A DNA stretch of 64,000 nt from Halolamina sp. CBA1230 (GCF_002025255.2 NZ_CP054587.1:1054001-1118000), one strand, 5' to 3'. Positions 17,008-25,747 are shown, numbered from the stretch's first letter. The notes: a model not told the origin generated them from the sequence alone. A program made the numbers and translations.

Positions 17008-17017
17008 GGCTTAAACC
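17008..17017 (+). promoter_or_regulatory. TATA-like box of tRNA-Leu(CAA)
   Basis: GGCTTAAACC, centred about 33 bases before the mature tRNA, the position expected for an archaeal TATA box with a start a few bases upstream of the tRNA. Confidence 0.6.
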
Positions 17018-17044
17018 CCGACGGCCCGTTCTCCCGGACTGCGT

Positions 17045-17128
17045 GCGAGGGTAGCCAAGCTGGGAAACGGCGGCGGACTCAAGATCCGCTCCTGTAGAGG
17101 TCCAAGGGTTCAAATCCCTTCCCTCGCA
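17045..17128 (+). tRNA. tRNA-Leu (anticodon CAA)
   Basis: Acceptor stem GCGAGGG/CCCTCGC with discriminator A at 17128. The anticodon stem GCGGA/TCCGC encloses loop CTCAAGA, anticodon CAA. A long class II variable arm and GGTTCAAATCC T-loop follow. No intron and no encoded CCA. Confidence 0.95.
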
Positions 17129-17226
17129 TCGTCGGGGCAACCACCCCGTGATGCGGGAGGACGCTCACAGAGCGTTCTTCCCTCGCAAAACTTCGACAGA
17201 ACTCGACCAGCGACAGCTACGGTCCG

Positions 17227-17856
17227 CTACTCGATCTTCCCGCTCGACGGCTTCCCACAGATCGAGAACCGCGTCAGCCGCAGGATCGACAGCGTCTCGA
17301 AAGGGTACGACTCCTGTCGCACCTCCTCGGGGACGAAGCCGGCATCGCGGGCCAGCTCCTCGACCTCCTCGAACCCCGCGAGCGAGGAGACGAGCAGCAG
17401 CGCCTGCCCGCCGGGCGCGAGCACGCGCCCGAGGTCGTCGAGAAACGGCTCGATCAGCTCTCGGCCGCTCTCGCCGCCGGAGAGCGCCTGCTCCATCCAG
17501 TCGTCCCACTCGTTCTCCGGATCTGTCGGGAGGTAGGGAGGGTTGAACAGCACCGTCTCGAAGCTCCCGTCGGCGAACGCGTCCGTGAGGTTCGTCCGGA
17601 CTGCCTCGACGCCGCGCTCCCGAGCCTGCCGGCAAGCGTGGGGGTTCACGTCAGCGGCGACGGTTTCGGGAACCTCCGAGGCGACCTGTTCGGCGACCCA
17701 GCCCGAGCCAGTGCCGACCTCGAGCGTGCGGCCGCGGGCGAACTCCGCGGCGGCGTCGGCGAGCAGCCCCGAGTCCTCCGCCGGCTGGTACACCTTCGTC
17801 TCCTGTCCGCGACGCTCGGCGAGTCCCGACACCGACGAGTCGTCCCCGTCGGTCAT
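17227..17856 (-). CDS. HemK2/Mtq2-like protein-glutamine methyltransferase
   Basis: A SAM-dependent methyltransferase of the type that methylates the GGQ glutamine of release factor aRF1. The 209-residue protein shows VYQPAEDS (residues 23-29), the SAM loop EVGTGSG (46-52) and the signature NPPYLP (105-110). The small size without an N-terminal helical domain matches archaeal/eukaryotic HemK2 rather than bacterial PrmC. It is last gene of the L21e-RpoF-DUF655-KsgA-MscS operon; its start overlaps the mscS stop by 4 bp. Confidence 0.88.
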   Translation of the reverse strand: MTDGDDSSVSGLAERRGQETKVYQPAEDSGLLADAAAEFARGRTLEVGTGSGWVAEQVASEVPETVAADVNPHACRQARERGVEAVRTNLTDAFADGSFETVLFNPPYLPTDPENEWDDWMEQALSGGESGRELIEPFLDDLGRVLAPGGQALLLVSSLAGFEEVEELARDAGFVPEEVRQESYPFETLSILRLTRFSICGKPSSGKIE

Positions 17857-19121
17857 TCGTCCGCCTCGGTGTCGCTCTCGTCGTCGGTATCCCCGTCGTT
17901 CTTCTCGGCGGCACTATCGCCGTTCTCACGCTCGTCAGCGTCGGCGGCGTCCTCCCGCTCGATGCGGTCGTCGTCCGCCTCGCTGTCCTCCTCCGTGTCG
18001 TCGGCGTCGCCGTCGGTCACGTCACTCGCACTGACGCCCGAGACCGCGAGCCCGCCGGCCTCCGGCCGGCCGGAGAGTTCCCGCTGTGGGTACGGGATCT
18101 TGATCCCCTCGGCGTCGAACGCCTCCTTGACCGCCGTCATTACCTCCGTTCGGGCCTTCCACATCTTCCGGGCGCTGGGGTTGTCGATGTAGTAGCGCAG
18201 CTTCAGCACCACGCTGGAGCCGCTGAACTCCGAGAGCACGACGTTTGGGTCGGGGCGCTCCATCGGCGTCTCCGTCTCGGCCATCGCCTCGGCGGCGACC
18301 TCCATCGCGTGCTCCACGTCGGTGTCGTAGTCGACGCCGACGTCGGTCTCGATCCGCAGGCGGCCCTTCCGGGAGCGGTTGCGGATCTCGGTGGCCGTGA
18401 CGATGTCGTTGGGGATCATCACGTACTCGTCGTCGAACGTCCGGATTCGGGTGTTGAACACGCTGATGTCGGTGACGATCCCCTCCTCCTCGCCGATCAC
18501 GACCCAGTCGCCCAGATCGAACGGCCGCGAGAACAGCACCACGAAGCCGGCGAGCACCGCACCCAGCGTCTGCCGGGCCGCGAGGCCGATTATGATACCT
18601 GCAGCCCCCGCGCCGAGCAGCAGTTGGCCAGGGTCGACGTTCCAGATCCCCAGCACCACCAGCACCGCCATCGCGAAGATAACGATCTGAACGAGGTGGT
18701 GGGCGACCTCCTGCTGATGATCGCTGATCGCCCCGCGCTCCTTCGAGAGTCGCCGGATGCTACTCTTGGTGAGCCGCGTCAGCCCGTAGGAGGCCACGAG
18801 GATGACGAACGTCAGCCCGATCGCGGCGACCTGACTCGGGGATGGGTCGATCTGTTCGAAGCCGCGCTCGACCAGCCCGCCGGCCCGCCAGACCGAGATC
18901 AGGAACAGCGAGACGATCGCCGTACACAGCGCCATGAACCCGGCCTGGGCCGACTCGGCGACGGCGTCGTCGAGATACTCCTTCAGCCGCGGGCCGATCG
19001 AGCGCACCCCGACGCCGACGATCGCCAGCAGCACCAGTGCGAGCACCGTCACCAGCACTCTGGCCTGCATCGACGAGAACGTCGATTGGATCACGTCCTG
19101 GAGCGGATAGTTGCCGAGCAT
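17853..19121 (-). CDS. mscS: Small-conductance mechanosensitive channel, MscS family
   Basis: Relieves hypo-osmotic stress by opening under membrane tension. In the 422-residue protein, membrane helices lie at about 20-45, 60-85, 95-120 and 150-190. The pore/beta-domain signature FSRPFDLGDWVVIGEEEGIVTDI and VMIPNDIVT follow, then the alpha/beta C-domain ending ...IKIPYPQREL. The last about 75 residues are a strongly acidic low-complexity tail, a haloarchaeal addition. The start codon overlaps the ksgA stop (TGATG) and its stop overlaps the methyltransferase start. Confidence 0.92.
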   Translation of the reverse strand: MLGNYPLQDVIQSTFSSMQARVLVTVLALVLLAIVGVGVRSIGPRLKEYLDDAVAESAQAGFMALCTAIVSLFLISVWRAGGLVERGFEQIDPSPSQVAAIGLTFVILVASYGLTRLTKSSIRRLSKERGAISDHQQEVAHHLVQIVIFAMAVLVVLGIWNVDPGQLLLGAGAAGIIIGLAARQTLGAVLAGFVVLFSRPFDLGDWVVIGEEEGIVTDISVFNTRIRTFDDEYVMIPNDIVTATEIRNRSRKGRLRIETDVGVDYDTDVEHAMEVAAEAMAETETPMERPDPNVVLSEFSGSSVVLKLRYYIDNPSARKMWKARTEVMTAVKEAFDAEGIKIPYPQRELSGRPEAGGLAVSGVSASDVTDGDADDTEEDSEADDDRIEREDAADADERENGDSAAEKNDGDTDDESDTEADE

Positions 19122-19993
19122 CAGTCGTCCCCCTCGGCGACGACGCCGGGGTCGATGCGTGTCGCAATCCGCGCCAGCTCGGCGAACTCCGCCGGCGAAA
19201 CGGTTCCCGCACGCTGGCTCATCAGCGACTCCTCCGCCGCGTCCACGACGGCGTCCGGCTCCTCTAGCCCCGAGATGTGGGCGGTGTTCCGGACGGCGTT
19301 GCGCATCGTCTTCCGGCGCTGGGTGAACAGCGCCTTCACGAACCTGAGGAAGAAGGCCTCGTCGGCCACCTCGTACTCCGGTTCGCGCGGCGTACAGCGA
19401 ACGACCGCGCTGTCGACGCGGGGGCGGGGGTCGAACGCCTCGGCGGGGACGTGCTCCACGATCTCCACGTCGGCGTAGTGCTGGGCCGACACGGAGAGCC
19501 GACCGTAGTCGTCCTCGCCCGGCGCGGCGACCATGCGCTCGGCGAACTCCTGCTGGAACATCAGGACGAGCGGGCACTCCCGGGGCAGGAGATCGAACGC
19601 GATCTCGGAGGAGGCGCCGTAGGGGAGGTTCGACACCGACGCCGTGAACTCCGGCAGGTCGACTGCGAGCGCGTCGCCCGCGATCACGGTCAGGTCGCCG
19701 GCGTCGATCGCGCCGGCGAACTCCTCCCGGAGGAACGAGACGAGATCCGGGTCGCGCTCGACGACGGTCACCTCCCCGCCGGCGGGCGCGGCGTCGAGCA
19801 GGCGATCGGTGAGCGCGCCCGTCCCGCCGCCGATCTCGAGGACGTGCGAGCGGTCGGCCCCTTCGGGCAGGTAGCCCGGCAGCCGGTCGAGCACCCGGTC
19901 GTCGACGAGGAAGTGTTGGTCGAACTCCGGGTTCCCCCGCTTGGCCCGCCGGATGAGGGCGTCGGGGTCCCGCAGGTCGTCGGCCCCAGTCAT
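19121..19993 (-). CDS. ksgA: 16S rRNA adenine dimethyltransferase
   Basis: Dimethylates two adjacent adenines in the 3'-terminal helix of 16S rRNA during small-subunit assembly. The 290-residue protein has QHFLVDDRVLDRL at the N-terminus, the SAM motif LEIGGGTGALTDRLL and the catalytic NLPYGASSEI, all in order. A C-terminal helical domain (RKTMRNAVRNTAHISGLE) is characteristic. An inverted CTATCGCCGG motif and a short hairpin lie between its ATG and the preceding gene. Confidence 0.95.
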   Translation of the reverse strand: MTGADDLRDPDALIRRAKRGNPEFDQHFLVDDRVLDRLPGYLPEGADRSHVLEIGGGTGALTDRLLDAAPAGGEVTVVERDPDLVSFLREEFAGAIDAGDLTVIAGDALAVDLPEFTASVSNLPYGASSEIAFDLLPRECPLVLMFQQEFAERMVAAPGEDDYGRLSVSAQHYADVEIVEHVPAEAFDPRPRVDSAVVRCTPREPEYEVADEAFFLRFVKALFTQRRKTMRNAVRNTAHISGLEEPDAVVDAAEESLMSQRAGTVSPAEFAELARIATRIDPGVVAEGDD

Positions 19994-20056
19994 TACCGGC
20001 GATAGCGCGTCGCCGGCGTTAAAAGCCCCGTTCCGGCTGCGCCGAGATGCGTCCCC

Positions 20057-20081
20057 CTCGCCGGCTCACCGTGCCGGCGAG
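20057..20081. repeat. 25-bp palindromic element, copy 3
   Basis: Perfect arms CTCGCCGGC and GCCGGCGAG around a 7-base loop (TCACCGT), 3 bp from the stop codon of the DUF655 gene. It has the same 9-7-9 layout as the elements at 12546 and 36237. Confidence 0.6.
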
Positions 20082-20084
20082 ACG

Positions 20085-20690
20085 CTACTGCTCCTCGCCG
20101 ACGAACGCCTGGTACTTCACGTCCTCCGTCAGCTCCTCGATGATCCGGTCGACGACGGTTCCCTTGGCGTCGTGGAGGCCGGAGATCCGCTCCTCCAGCT
20201 CCTCGAAGCTCTCGAAGGGGCCCTCCCGTTTGCGGCTCTCGAGGATGTCGTCCCGGAGCTTCTCGCCGATCCCGGGCAGGACGTTGAGCTGGTGGAGCCG
20301 CAGCGTCAGCGGCTGGGCGTCGTTGAAGTAGTCGAGGAAGCGCTGGGGGTGGCGTTCGACGATCTCCTCGATCACGTACTCCAGCTCCTGCTCGGCGCCC
20401 CGGGAGAGGTCGTCGTGGTCGATCTCCCGGTAGCGCTGGACGAGCTCCCGGTCGGCGTCGGGCGCGACGACGATCCGGTCGCCGATACTCACGTCGGCGT
20501 CGTCGGCCAGCGTGAGCTCGAACAGGTCGAAGTTCTCCTCGCCGACGGCGTAGGCGATCTCGGGTTTCTGGTGCTGTGGCCGGTCGTCGTCGGGCCGTCC
20601 GTACGGGAGATGGTCGAGCACGACCGCGTGCTCGACCGCCTCGTCCTCGGCGGCGTCCTCGGCCGTACCGGACTCTTCGGCGTCGCTCAT
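20085..20690 (-). CDS. DUF655 protein (OB-fold plus helix-hairpin-helix)
   Basis: A 201-residue putative nucleic-acid-binding protein. The N-terminal part (residues 20-85) resembles the DUF655 OB-like domain (VVLDHLPYGRPDD, GDRIVVAPD). The C-terminal part holds helix-hairpin-helix elements (LHQLNVLPGIGEKLRDDILESRK). The family is archaeal and almost always sits between RpoF and KsgA, exactly as here, suggesting a role in rRNA or transcription processes; the precise function is unknown. Confidence 0.88.
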   Translation of the reverse strand: MSDAEESGTAEDAAEDEAVEHAVVLDHLPYGRPDDDRPQHQKPEIAYAVGEENFDLFELTLADDADVSIGDRIVVAPDADRELVQRYREIDHDDLSRGAEQELEYVIEEIVERHPQRFLDYFNDAQPLTLRLHQLNVLPGIGEKLRDDILESRKREGPFESFEELEERISGLHDAKGTVVDRIIEELTEDVKYQAFVGEEQ

Positions 20691-20758
20691 GGCCGGGATT
20701 AGTCACCCCGACGGATAAACTGTCGCCCGGCGTGAGAACGAGTCGAGCGCGCCCGCGA

Positions 20759-21115
20759 TCAGGCGTACTCGGCGACGATGTTGAGGATCTCGTCGAGCTC
20801 GTCGCCAGACAGCGAGTAGCGCTCCTGTGCGTACACCGTTCGCAGCTCGTCGCGGTCGCGGGGGAGCAGGTCCGCGATCTTGTGAGCGGTCGGGTCGTCG
20901 ACCTTGTCGAGCTCCTGCAGGCGCTCGACCAGCTCGCGGGACTCCTCGGCGTCGAGGAGGGCGAAGCGGTTGACGTGTTCGATGGCGCGGGCGAGCTCGT
21001 AGCGGAGCTCGCGGTCCTCGTCGGCCGCGCGCTGCTCCTCGACGGACTGGAGCTCCTCTTTCACCTCGGCCGCGGTGAGATACTCCTCGTCGAGCTTCTC
21101 TTTGAAGATCGTCAT
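20759..21115 (-). CDS. rpoF: RNA polymerase subunit F (Rpb4-like)
   Basis: Forms the polymerase stalk with RpoE. The 118-residue length and all-helical pattern (YLTAAEVKEELQSVEEQR, LLPRDRDELRTVYAQERYSLSGDELDEILNIVAEY) match archaeal Rpb4. Its start codon overlaps the L21e stop, so the two are translationally coupled. Confidence 0.93.
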   Translation of the reverse strand: MTIFKEKLDEEYLTAAEVKEELQSVEEQRAADEDRELRYELARAIEHVNRFALLDAEESRELVERLQELDKVDDPTAHKIADLLPRDRDELRTVYAQERYSLSGDELDEILNIVAEYA

Positions 21116-21408
21116 TACTCCTCCTGCGCGCGGAGATGGGCGGCGGTGGCGATGATCGTCTTCTCCTTGCCGCCGTCGGTGATCTGCACCTTGAACGCGT
21201 CGCCCTGCTGGCCGACGACCTCGCCTGTGTGGCCGTTGAAGCGCGCGTGGAAGCGCCCGTCCTCCACCGAGGGGTCGAGCACGAGGTGGACCTTCTGGCC
21301 CTCGTCGAACTCGGCGATGGCGCGCTGGGGCGGCGACATACCGCGCTCGCGGGGGTGGTTCGAGAGCTTGTTCCGCGTTCCAGTGGTGGGCCCGTTGGAG
21401 CTAGGCAT
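21115..21408 (-). CDS. rpl21e: Ribosomal protein L21e (eL21)
   Basis: A 97-residue large-subunit protein: [26 protein letters not shown] start, then the SH3-like core ([36 protein letters not shown]). It is the first gene of the minus-strand operon. The ATG at 21408 follows a good TATA box by about 30 bp, implying a near-leaderless transcript. Confidence 0.95.
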   Translation of the reverse strand: MPSSNGPTTGTRNKLSNHPRERGMSPPQRAIAEFDEGQKVHLVLDPSVEDGRFHARFNGHTGEVVGQQGDAFKVQITDGGKEKTIIATAAHLRAQEE

Positions 21409-21436
21409 GGTCTTGTCGTCGCGTACTGGCGGTCGG

Positions 21437-21446
21437 CGTATAAACG
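21437..21446 (-). promoter_or_regulatory. TATA box of the L21e-RpoF-KsgA operon
   Basis: On the minus strand CGTTTATACG, centred about 33 bases before the rpl21e ATG, giving a predicted leader of only a few bases. This is the best TATA match seen in the window. Confidence 0.65.
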
Positions 21447-21537
21447 ATGCGTTCTCGGGTCGGCAGCTGTCGCCGAGACACCCCACCAGCCGCGCCGGAA
21501 GCGGAACTATGACGCCCCCACCGGCCCAGATGCGGGT

Positions 21538-22704
21538 ATGAGCGACGACAACGACGAGGAACGGATCGAGACGCGCGCGATCCACGCCGGCCAGGAGCCC
21601 GACGAGGAGACCGGTGCGCTGATGACGCCGATCTACGCCAACTCCACGTACGAGCAGGACGCGCCGGGCGACCACCGCGGCTACGAGTACTCCCGGACGG
21701 GCAACCCAACCCGGACCGATCTGGAAGCGAACCTCGCCGCACTCGAGGGCGGGGAGTTCGGCCGCGCGTTCTCCTCGGGGATGGGGTCGATCAACACGGT
21801 CCTCAATCTGCTCGAATCCGGCGACCACGTCGTCGCCGGCGACGACGTGTACGGCGGCACCCACCGCATCTTCACGCAGGTGTACGAGGAGTACGACCTG
21901 GAGTTCGACTTCGTCGACACCACGGACCACGACGCCGTCCGCGACGCGATACAGGAGAACACCGAACTGCTCTGGGTCGAGACGCCCACGAACCCGCTGC
22001 TGAACGTCAACGACATCGACGCGCTGACCGACATCGCCGACGAGTACGGCGCGCTCTCGGCGGTGGACAACACGTTCGCGACCCCGATGCTCCAGCGCCC
22101 GCTGGAACACGGCGCGGACATCGTCTCCCACTCGCTGACGAAGTATCTCGGCGGCCACTCCGACGTGGTCGGCGGCGCGCTGATCGTCGACGACCCCGAA
22201 CTCGACGACCGGATCGGGTTCTACCAGAACTCCGTCGGCGCGACGCCGTCGCCGTTCGACTGCTTCCTCGTCCTCCGCGGGACGAAGACCCTGCCCGTGC
22301 GGATGGACCGTCACTGCGAGAACGCGAGCGAACTGGCTCACTGGCTGCAGGACCACGACGCGGTGGACCGCGTCTACTACCCCGGGCTGGAGAGCCACCC
22401 GGACCACGAACTGGCGAGCGAGCAGATGGACGACTTCGGCGGGATGCTCAGCTTCGAACTCGACGGCACGCTCGACCAGGCCCGGACGGTCGTCTCCGAG
22501 ACCGACGTGTTCACGCTCGCCGAATCGCTCGGCGGCGTCGAGAGCCTGATCGAGCAGCCGGCGACGATGACCCACGCCGCGATTCCGAAGGAGGAACGCG
22601 AGGCCGCGGGGCTGACCGACGGGCTGATCCGCGTCAGCGTCGGCGTCGAGCACGTCGACGATCTGAAGGCCGACCTACAGGGGGCGTTCGACGAGGCGCT
22701 GTAG
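21538..22704 (+). CDS. metB: Cystathionine gamma-synthase/lyase-type PLP enzyme
   Basis: Cys/Met-metabolism PLP enzyme interconverting cysteine and homocysteine through cystathionine. The 388-residue protein has [20 protein letters not shown] near residue 51, the substrate/PLP region [14 protein letters not shown] (148-160), DNTFATP (177-183), PLP-lysine K202 in [12 protein letters not shown], and the C-terminal [18 protein letters not shown]. Synthase versus lyase activity cannot be separated by eye, so the symbol is provisional. A single gene with divergent promoter to rpl21e. Confidence 0.88.
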   Translation: MSDDNDEERIETRAIHAGQEPDEETGALMTPIYANSTYEQDAPGDHRGYEYSRTGNPTRTDLEANLAALEGGEFGRAFSSGMGSINTVLNLLESGDHVVAGDDVYGGTHRIFTQVYEEYDLEFDFVDTTDHDAVRDAIQENTELLWVETPTNPLLNVNDIDALTDIADEYGALSAVDNTFATPMLQRPLEHGADIVSHSLTKYLGGHSDVVGGALIVDDPELDDRIGFYQNSVGATPSPFDCFLVLRGTKTLPVRMDRHCENASELAHWLQDHDAVDRVYYPGLESHPDHELASEQMDDFGGMLSFELDGTLDQARTVVSETDVFTLAESLGGVESLIEQPATMTHAAIPKEEREAAGLTDGLIRVSVGVEHVDDLKADLQGAFDEAL

Positions 22705-22744
22705 CGACAAACGCTTTTGTTTCGTGCGACGTTGACTCTGATCG

Positions 22745-23167
22745 ATGGGAGAGGGCGCCTCGCAGTTCGGCCGGACTGTCGGCGCCGCCACGCTGGGGTA
22801 CGCAGCGGCCGCGGCGATCACGTGGCTGGTGTTCGACCCGGCCGATCTCACGGGAACGACGAGACTGGTCGCGTTCGGCGGCTGCTTCGCCGCCGCTTCG
22901 ATCGTCGCCTATCTGTCGCTCACTCGACTGGCGTCGACGCTCCGCGAACGCGGCTACCCGGTCTCCCGTGGGACCGACGCCGCCTACGCGCTGGCGACCG
23001 CAGGACTCCTGTTCGGCGTCGGCGCCGTCGTCGCGTACGCGCCGTTGAACCGGGCGCTCCAAGGAAGATCACTCGTGGCTGCAACGTTCGTGGCGGGCGG
23101 GCTCACGATCGTCATCGGGGCGATCGTACTGGAGGGCGACAGTGTCCGGGACTCCCTCGCCGGCTGA
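22745..23167 (+). CDS. Four-helix membrane protein, unknown function
   Basis: 140 residues with hydrophobic segments at about 12-30, 40-62, 80-100 and 112-132, joined by short loops. The start MGEGASQFGRTVGAATLGY is followed at once by helix 1, no signal peptide. It lies 40 bp after metB on the same strand. I do not recognise a family. Confidence 0.65.
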   Translation: MGEGASQFGRTVGAATLGYAAAAAITWLVFDPADLTGTTRLVAFGGCFAAASIVAYLSLTRLASTLRERGYPVSRGTDAAYALATAGLLFGVGAVVAYAPLNRALQGRSLVAATFVAGGLTIVIGAIVLEGDSVRDSLAG

Positions 23168-23168
23168 A

Positions 23169-23645
23169 CTACCTTCGAACGAACTCCGATAGTTTCTCCG
23201 AGATGCTGCGTTCCTCGCCGAGTTTGAGGTAGTAGGCGTCGCCGCCGTCCTCGTAGTAGGCGTCGATGCGGCGCACCACCTCGAACCCGATGTGGCGGTA
23301 GAAGGAGAGCGCGTCCTCGTTGGTCGCCCGAGCGTGGCAGGTCACCGAGTCGTGATCCTCCGCGATCGCGGCGACGAGGCGCTGGCCGAACCCCTCGCCG
23401 CGGTACTCCGGCGCCACCGCGAGGAAGAGGATGTACCCGTCCCGGCGCGCGGAGACGAAGCCCGCGAGCTCGTCGTCGACGAACAGCAGTCGGCAGTCGG
23501 CACGGCGGTAGGCGTCCCTGAAGAAGCTCCGGCGCTGCTTCAGCACGCCTTCCGCCCGGCGGATCCGTTCTTTCAGCTGCCACGCCTGGGCCTCGTGGGT
23601 GGCGTCGCCACGCGGATCCCGGCGCGTCTCGACCGTCGCGCTCAC
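23169..23645 (-). CDS. GNAT-family acetyltransferase (RimI-like)
   Basis: 158 residues. Acetyl-CoA motif A is LAVAPEYRGEGFGQRLVAAI, followed by VTCHARATNEDALSFYRHIGFEVVRRIDAYYEDGGDAYYL, a pattern shared with N-terminal protein acetyltransferases of the RimI type. It converges with the membrane protein gene, with one base between stops. Upstream is the structured 260-bp gap at 23.65-23.9 kb. Confidence 0.85.
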   Translation of the reverse strand: MSATVETRRDPRGDATHEAQAWQLKERIRRAEGVLKQRRSFFRDAYRRADCRLLFVDDELAGFVSARRDGYILFLAVAPEYRGEGFGQRLVAAIAEDHDSVTCHARATNEDALSFYRHIGFEVVRRIDAYYEDGGDAYYLKLGEERSISEKLSEFVRR

Positions 23646-23790
23646 TGTTGCCGAGTGGTAGTCGTGACGGGGATTTAACTCCGTCGTCGGGTGACGTCAG
23701 CGAACCGCACGGATCGACACGGGTCGGAGGAGGGCGTGGTCGGTCTCGTGGGGTCTTTGGACGCCACACGATCACGGCACGACGCTCCGC

Positions 23791-23904
23791 GCTCGCGGCA
23801 CGGAGACCGCGAGCGGTCACTCGCCGCCGACGGTCAAACACTCCCACGGCGTCTAGTTTCGTGGCTCCAGCACGGAGGCTGGAGCAGGGCACGCGCCGTG
23901 GGAG
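23791..23904. repeat. Two hairpins with the same loop core in a 260-bp gap
   Basis: Hairpin A: GCTCGCGG (23791-23798) and CCGCGAGC (23807-23814), loop CACGGAGA. Hairpin B: inner stem GCTCCAGC (23864-23871)/GCTGGAGC (23878-23885), loop ACGGAG, nested inside outer arms CTCCCACGGCG (23841-23851)/CGCCGTGGGAG (23894-23904). The outer element is flanked by near-identical GGTCAAACAC (23832-23841) and GGTCAAAACAC (23904-23914). The right flank includes the stop codon of the next gene. This looks like a small insertion (MITE-like) or a structured RNA; no coding potential is seen. Confidence 0.6.
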
Positions 23905-23905
23905 G

Positions 23906-24340
23906 TCAAAACACGCTGTCGGCGGTGGCCGCACCCACCACCGCGAACACGGCGCCGATGCTCACTGCCTTCCCGGTCTGGGCCGCGTCGGCGTCGAACG
24001 CCTCGGGCGCGGCGAAGCTGTACGCCAGCACCAGCACCGAACCGAAGGAGACGAGCATCAGCGTCAGGAACCGGGAGGGGATCCCCGCAACCTCGGTCTC
24101 GTCGTCGGCGTCACGGCCGCTGTCCGCGCGGTAGAGCGCCCCCCAGCCGATGGCGACCACCATCGCGACCACGACCGCCCACTGGAGCCTCCCCATAACG
24201 CCCGCGAGCACCCACACCTCCTCGGTGACCACGAACGGGCCGGCGAGCAGGAACCCGCCGACGACCTGCTGAGCCACGTCGGCCGGACGGAACTCCCGGT
24301 TGAACAGCCGGCGGAGGATCGACCGCGCGATACTGGTCAT
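23906..24340 (-). CDS. DUF2391-like membrane protein
   Basis: 144 residues with four hydrophobic segments (about 25-42, 52-72, 90-112, 124-142). The pattern QQVVGGFLLAGPFVVTEEVW resembles the DUF2391 (TIGR02587-type) membrane family, assigned from memory. The start at 24340 (MTSIARSILRRLFNREF) gives an amphipathic N-terminus; the open frame further upstream overlaps the neighbouring gene and is not used. Its stop lies in the direct-repeat flank of the palindromic element. Confidence 0.65.
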   Translation of the reverse strand: MTSIARSILRRLFNREFRPADVAQQVVGGFLLAGPFVVTEEVWVLAGVMGRLQWAVVVAMVVAIGWGALYRADSGRDADDETEVAGIPSRFLTLMLVSFGSVLVLAYSFAAPEAFDADAAQTGKAVSIGAVFAVVGAATADSVF

Positions 24341-24432
24341 ACGCCACCGTCGGGGCGGGCGGTCTTTACTCCGGCGGGAGCGACGGGAGGGAGCGTCCGA
24401 CCGGGTCGGCTGACAGTCGCCGACCCGTCCGT

Positions 24433-25623
24433 TCAGAAGATGTTCGCCTGCCGGTACACCGAGATCCCCTCGTTGGTGATCTCGTAGGGCTTGGTCTCGC
24501 GGGAGTGGTTCGCGTCCCGGATCTTCTGGATCTCCACCGCCAGCCGCGTCTCCCGGAAGTCCGAGGGCCGGACGTACTGGAGGATGAACACCGCGTCCAC
24601 GAGGTACTCGATGATCCCGTACCGCGAGGTGTAGGGGTCGTCGCTGTTGGCCTCGGAGGTGAGCATCGTCGTCACCCCCGCGCGTTTGAGCGAGCGCGCG
24701 AAGTCGAACACCTCCGAGCGGCGCTGGGCCGGGTGGTCGTACATCATCTCCAGCAGCGACACCGAGTCCAGTACCAGTCGATCGGCGTTGAACTCCTCGA
24801 CGAGTCGGGAGATATCGTTCCGGATCGACGACAGCGAGTTCGCCATCTCGATGGGGTCCATCGCGACGATCGCCAGCCGCCCCTCCTCGCGCCACTCGCG
24901 GAACGACCAGCCCTTCTCCTCGGCGGTCGAGAGGATCGCCTCGCGGGACTCCTCCAGCGTGACGTAGATCGCCCGCCCGTCGTTCTGCAGCGCCTCGGTC
25001 AGGAACTGGAGGCCGAACGTGGTCTTCCCGGTCCCGGCGGCGCCGATGGCGACCATCAGCGAACGCTTCGGGACGCCGCCGAGAACCATCTCGTCCAGCC
25101 CCTCGATCCCCACGTCGATGCGGTCGATGTCCGAGTCGAGCTCGGCCTCGTCGAACGACTCCGGCTCGCCGCCGAAGCCGCCGCCACCGAACCCCTCGCT
25201 GCCGCCTCCGCCGAACTCGCCCGCACCGCCCTCCTCGCCGATCGCGCCGCCGCCGCTCCCGCGCTCGCCGAAGCCGGAAGCGTCGCCGAACGGGTCTGCC
25301 CCGGACTCGGAGCGCTCGCCGCCGGCGACGCCACCGAACGGGTCGGCCCCGCCCTCGCCGCCGCCACCGAACGAGTCCGCCTCCCCCCCGGTGTCGCTCC
25401 CGGCGCCGGACTCCCCGAACTGGTCGAGTTCCCCTCCGCCGAACGGGTCGGACTCGGAGCGCTCCACGGGCTCCTCGTCGGCGTCGGCAGTCTCCCCTTC
25501 GTCGGGCGCCCCACTCTCGGATCCGTCGTCGGATTCCTCCTCGTCCTCGGCCGAACGCTCCGCTCCCTCGTCGGCCTCGCGCATCGCGCGCTCGAACCAG
25601 TCCTCTTCCTCGTCGTCGCTCAT
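24433..25623 (-). CDS. KaiC-like RecA-superfamily ATPase with FG-rich disordered N-terminus
   Basis: 396 residues. Residues 1-55 are extremely acidic. Residues 56-158 are a Gly-rich low-complexity stretch with nine Phe-Gly dipeptides (61, 69, 85, 96, 112, 118, 137, 145, 150), several as DPFG. From about 165 a single KaiC-type domain follows: GIEGLDEMVLGGVPKRS, Walker A GAAGTGKT (194-201), a TLEES motif, Walker B-like DRLVLDSVSLL and TSEAN. Single-domain KaiC-like proteins are common regulators in archaea (ArlH is one). No archaellum or signalling genes are adjacent, so its role is unknown. The ATG at 25623 is the first that excludes sequence overlapping the divergent gene. Confidence 0.85.
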   Translation of the reverse strand: MSDDEEEDWFERAMREADEGAERSAEDEEESDDGSESGAPDEGETADADEEPVERSESDPFGGGELDQFGESGAGSDTGGEADSFGGGGEGGADPFGGVAGGERSESGADPFGDASGFGERGSGGGAIGEEGGAGEFGGGGSEGFGGGGFGGEPESFDEAELDSDIDRIDVGIEGLDEMVLGGVPKRSLMVAIGAAGTGKTTFGLQFLTEALQNDGRAIYVTLEESREAILSTAEEKGWSFREWREEGRLAIVAMDPIEMANSLSSIRNDISRLVEEFNADRLVLDSVSLLEMMYDHPAQRRSEVFDFARSLKRAGVTTMLTSEANSDDPYTSRYGIIEYLVDAVFILQYVRPSDFRETRLAVEIQKIRDANHSRETKPYEITNEGISVYRQANIF

Positions 25624-25747
25624 GTGGGCGCGCCCACCTCCGCGGGGCGGTCGGTCATTGTCGGACCCTCGGCGCGCCCGCAAATGAAGGTTGTCCGTGC
25701 CGAGTCGTATCCGCGCGCTTTTGCCGGCGGGGTGGGAACCGCGAGCC

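Noticed and set aside
23791-23885. GGA-in-loop hairpins (ACGGAG) as CsrA/RsmA-like binding sites
   Set aside because: CsrA is not known in archaea and the position after a stop codon does not fit translation control; noted only as a shared loop.
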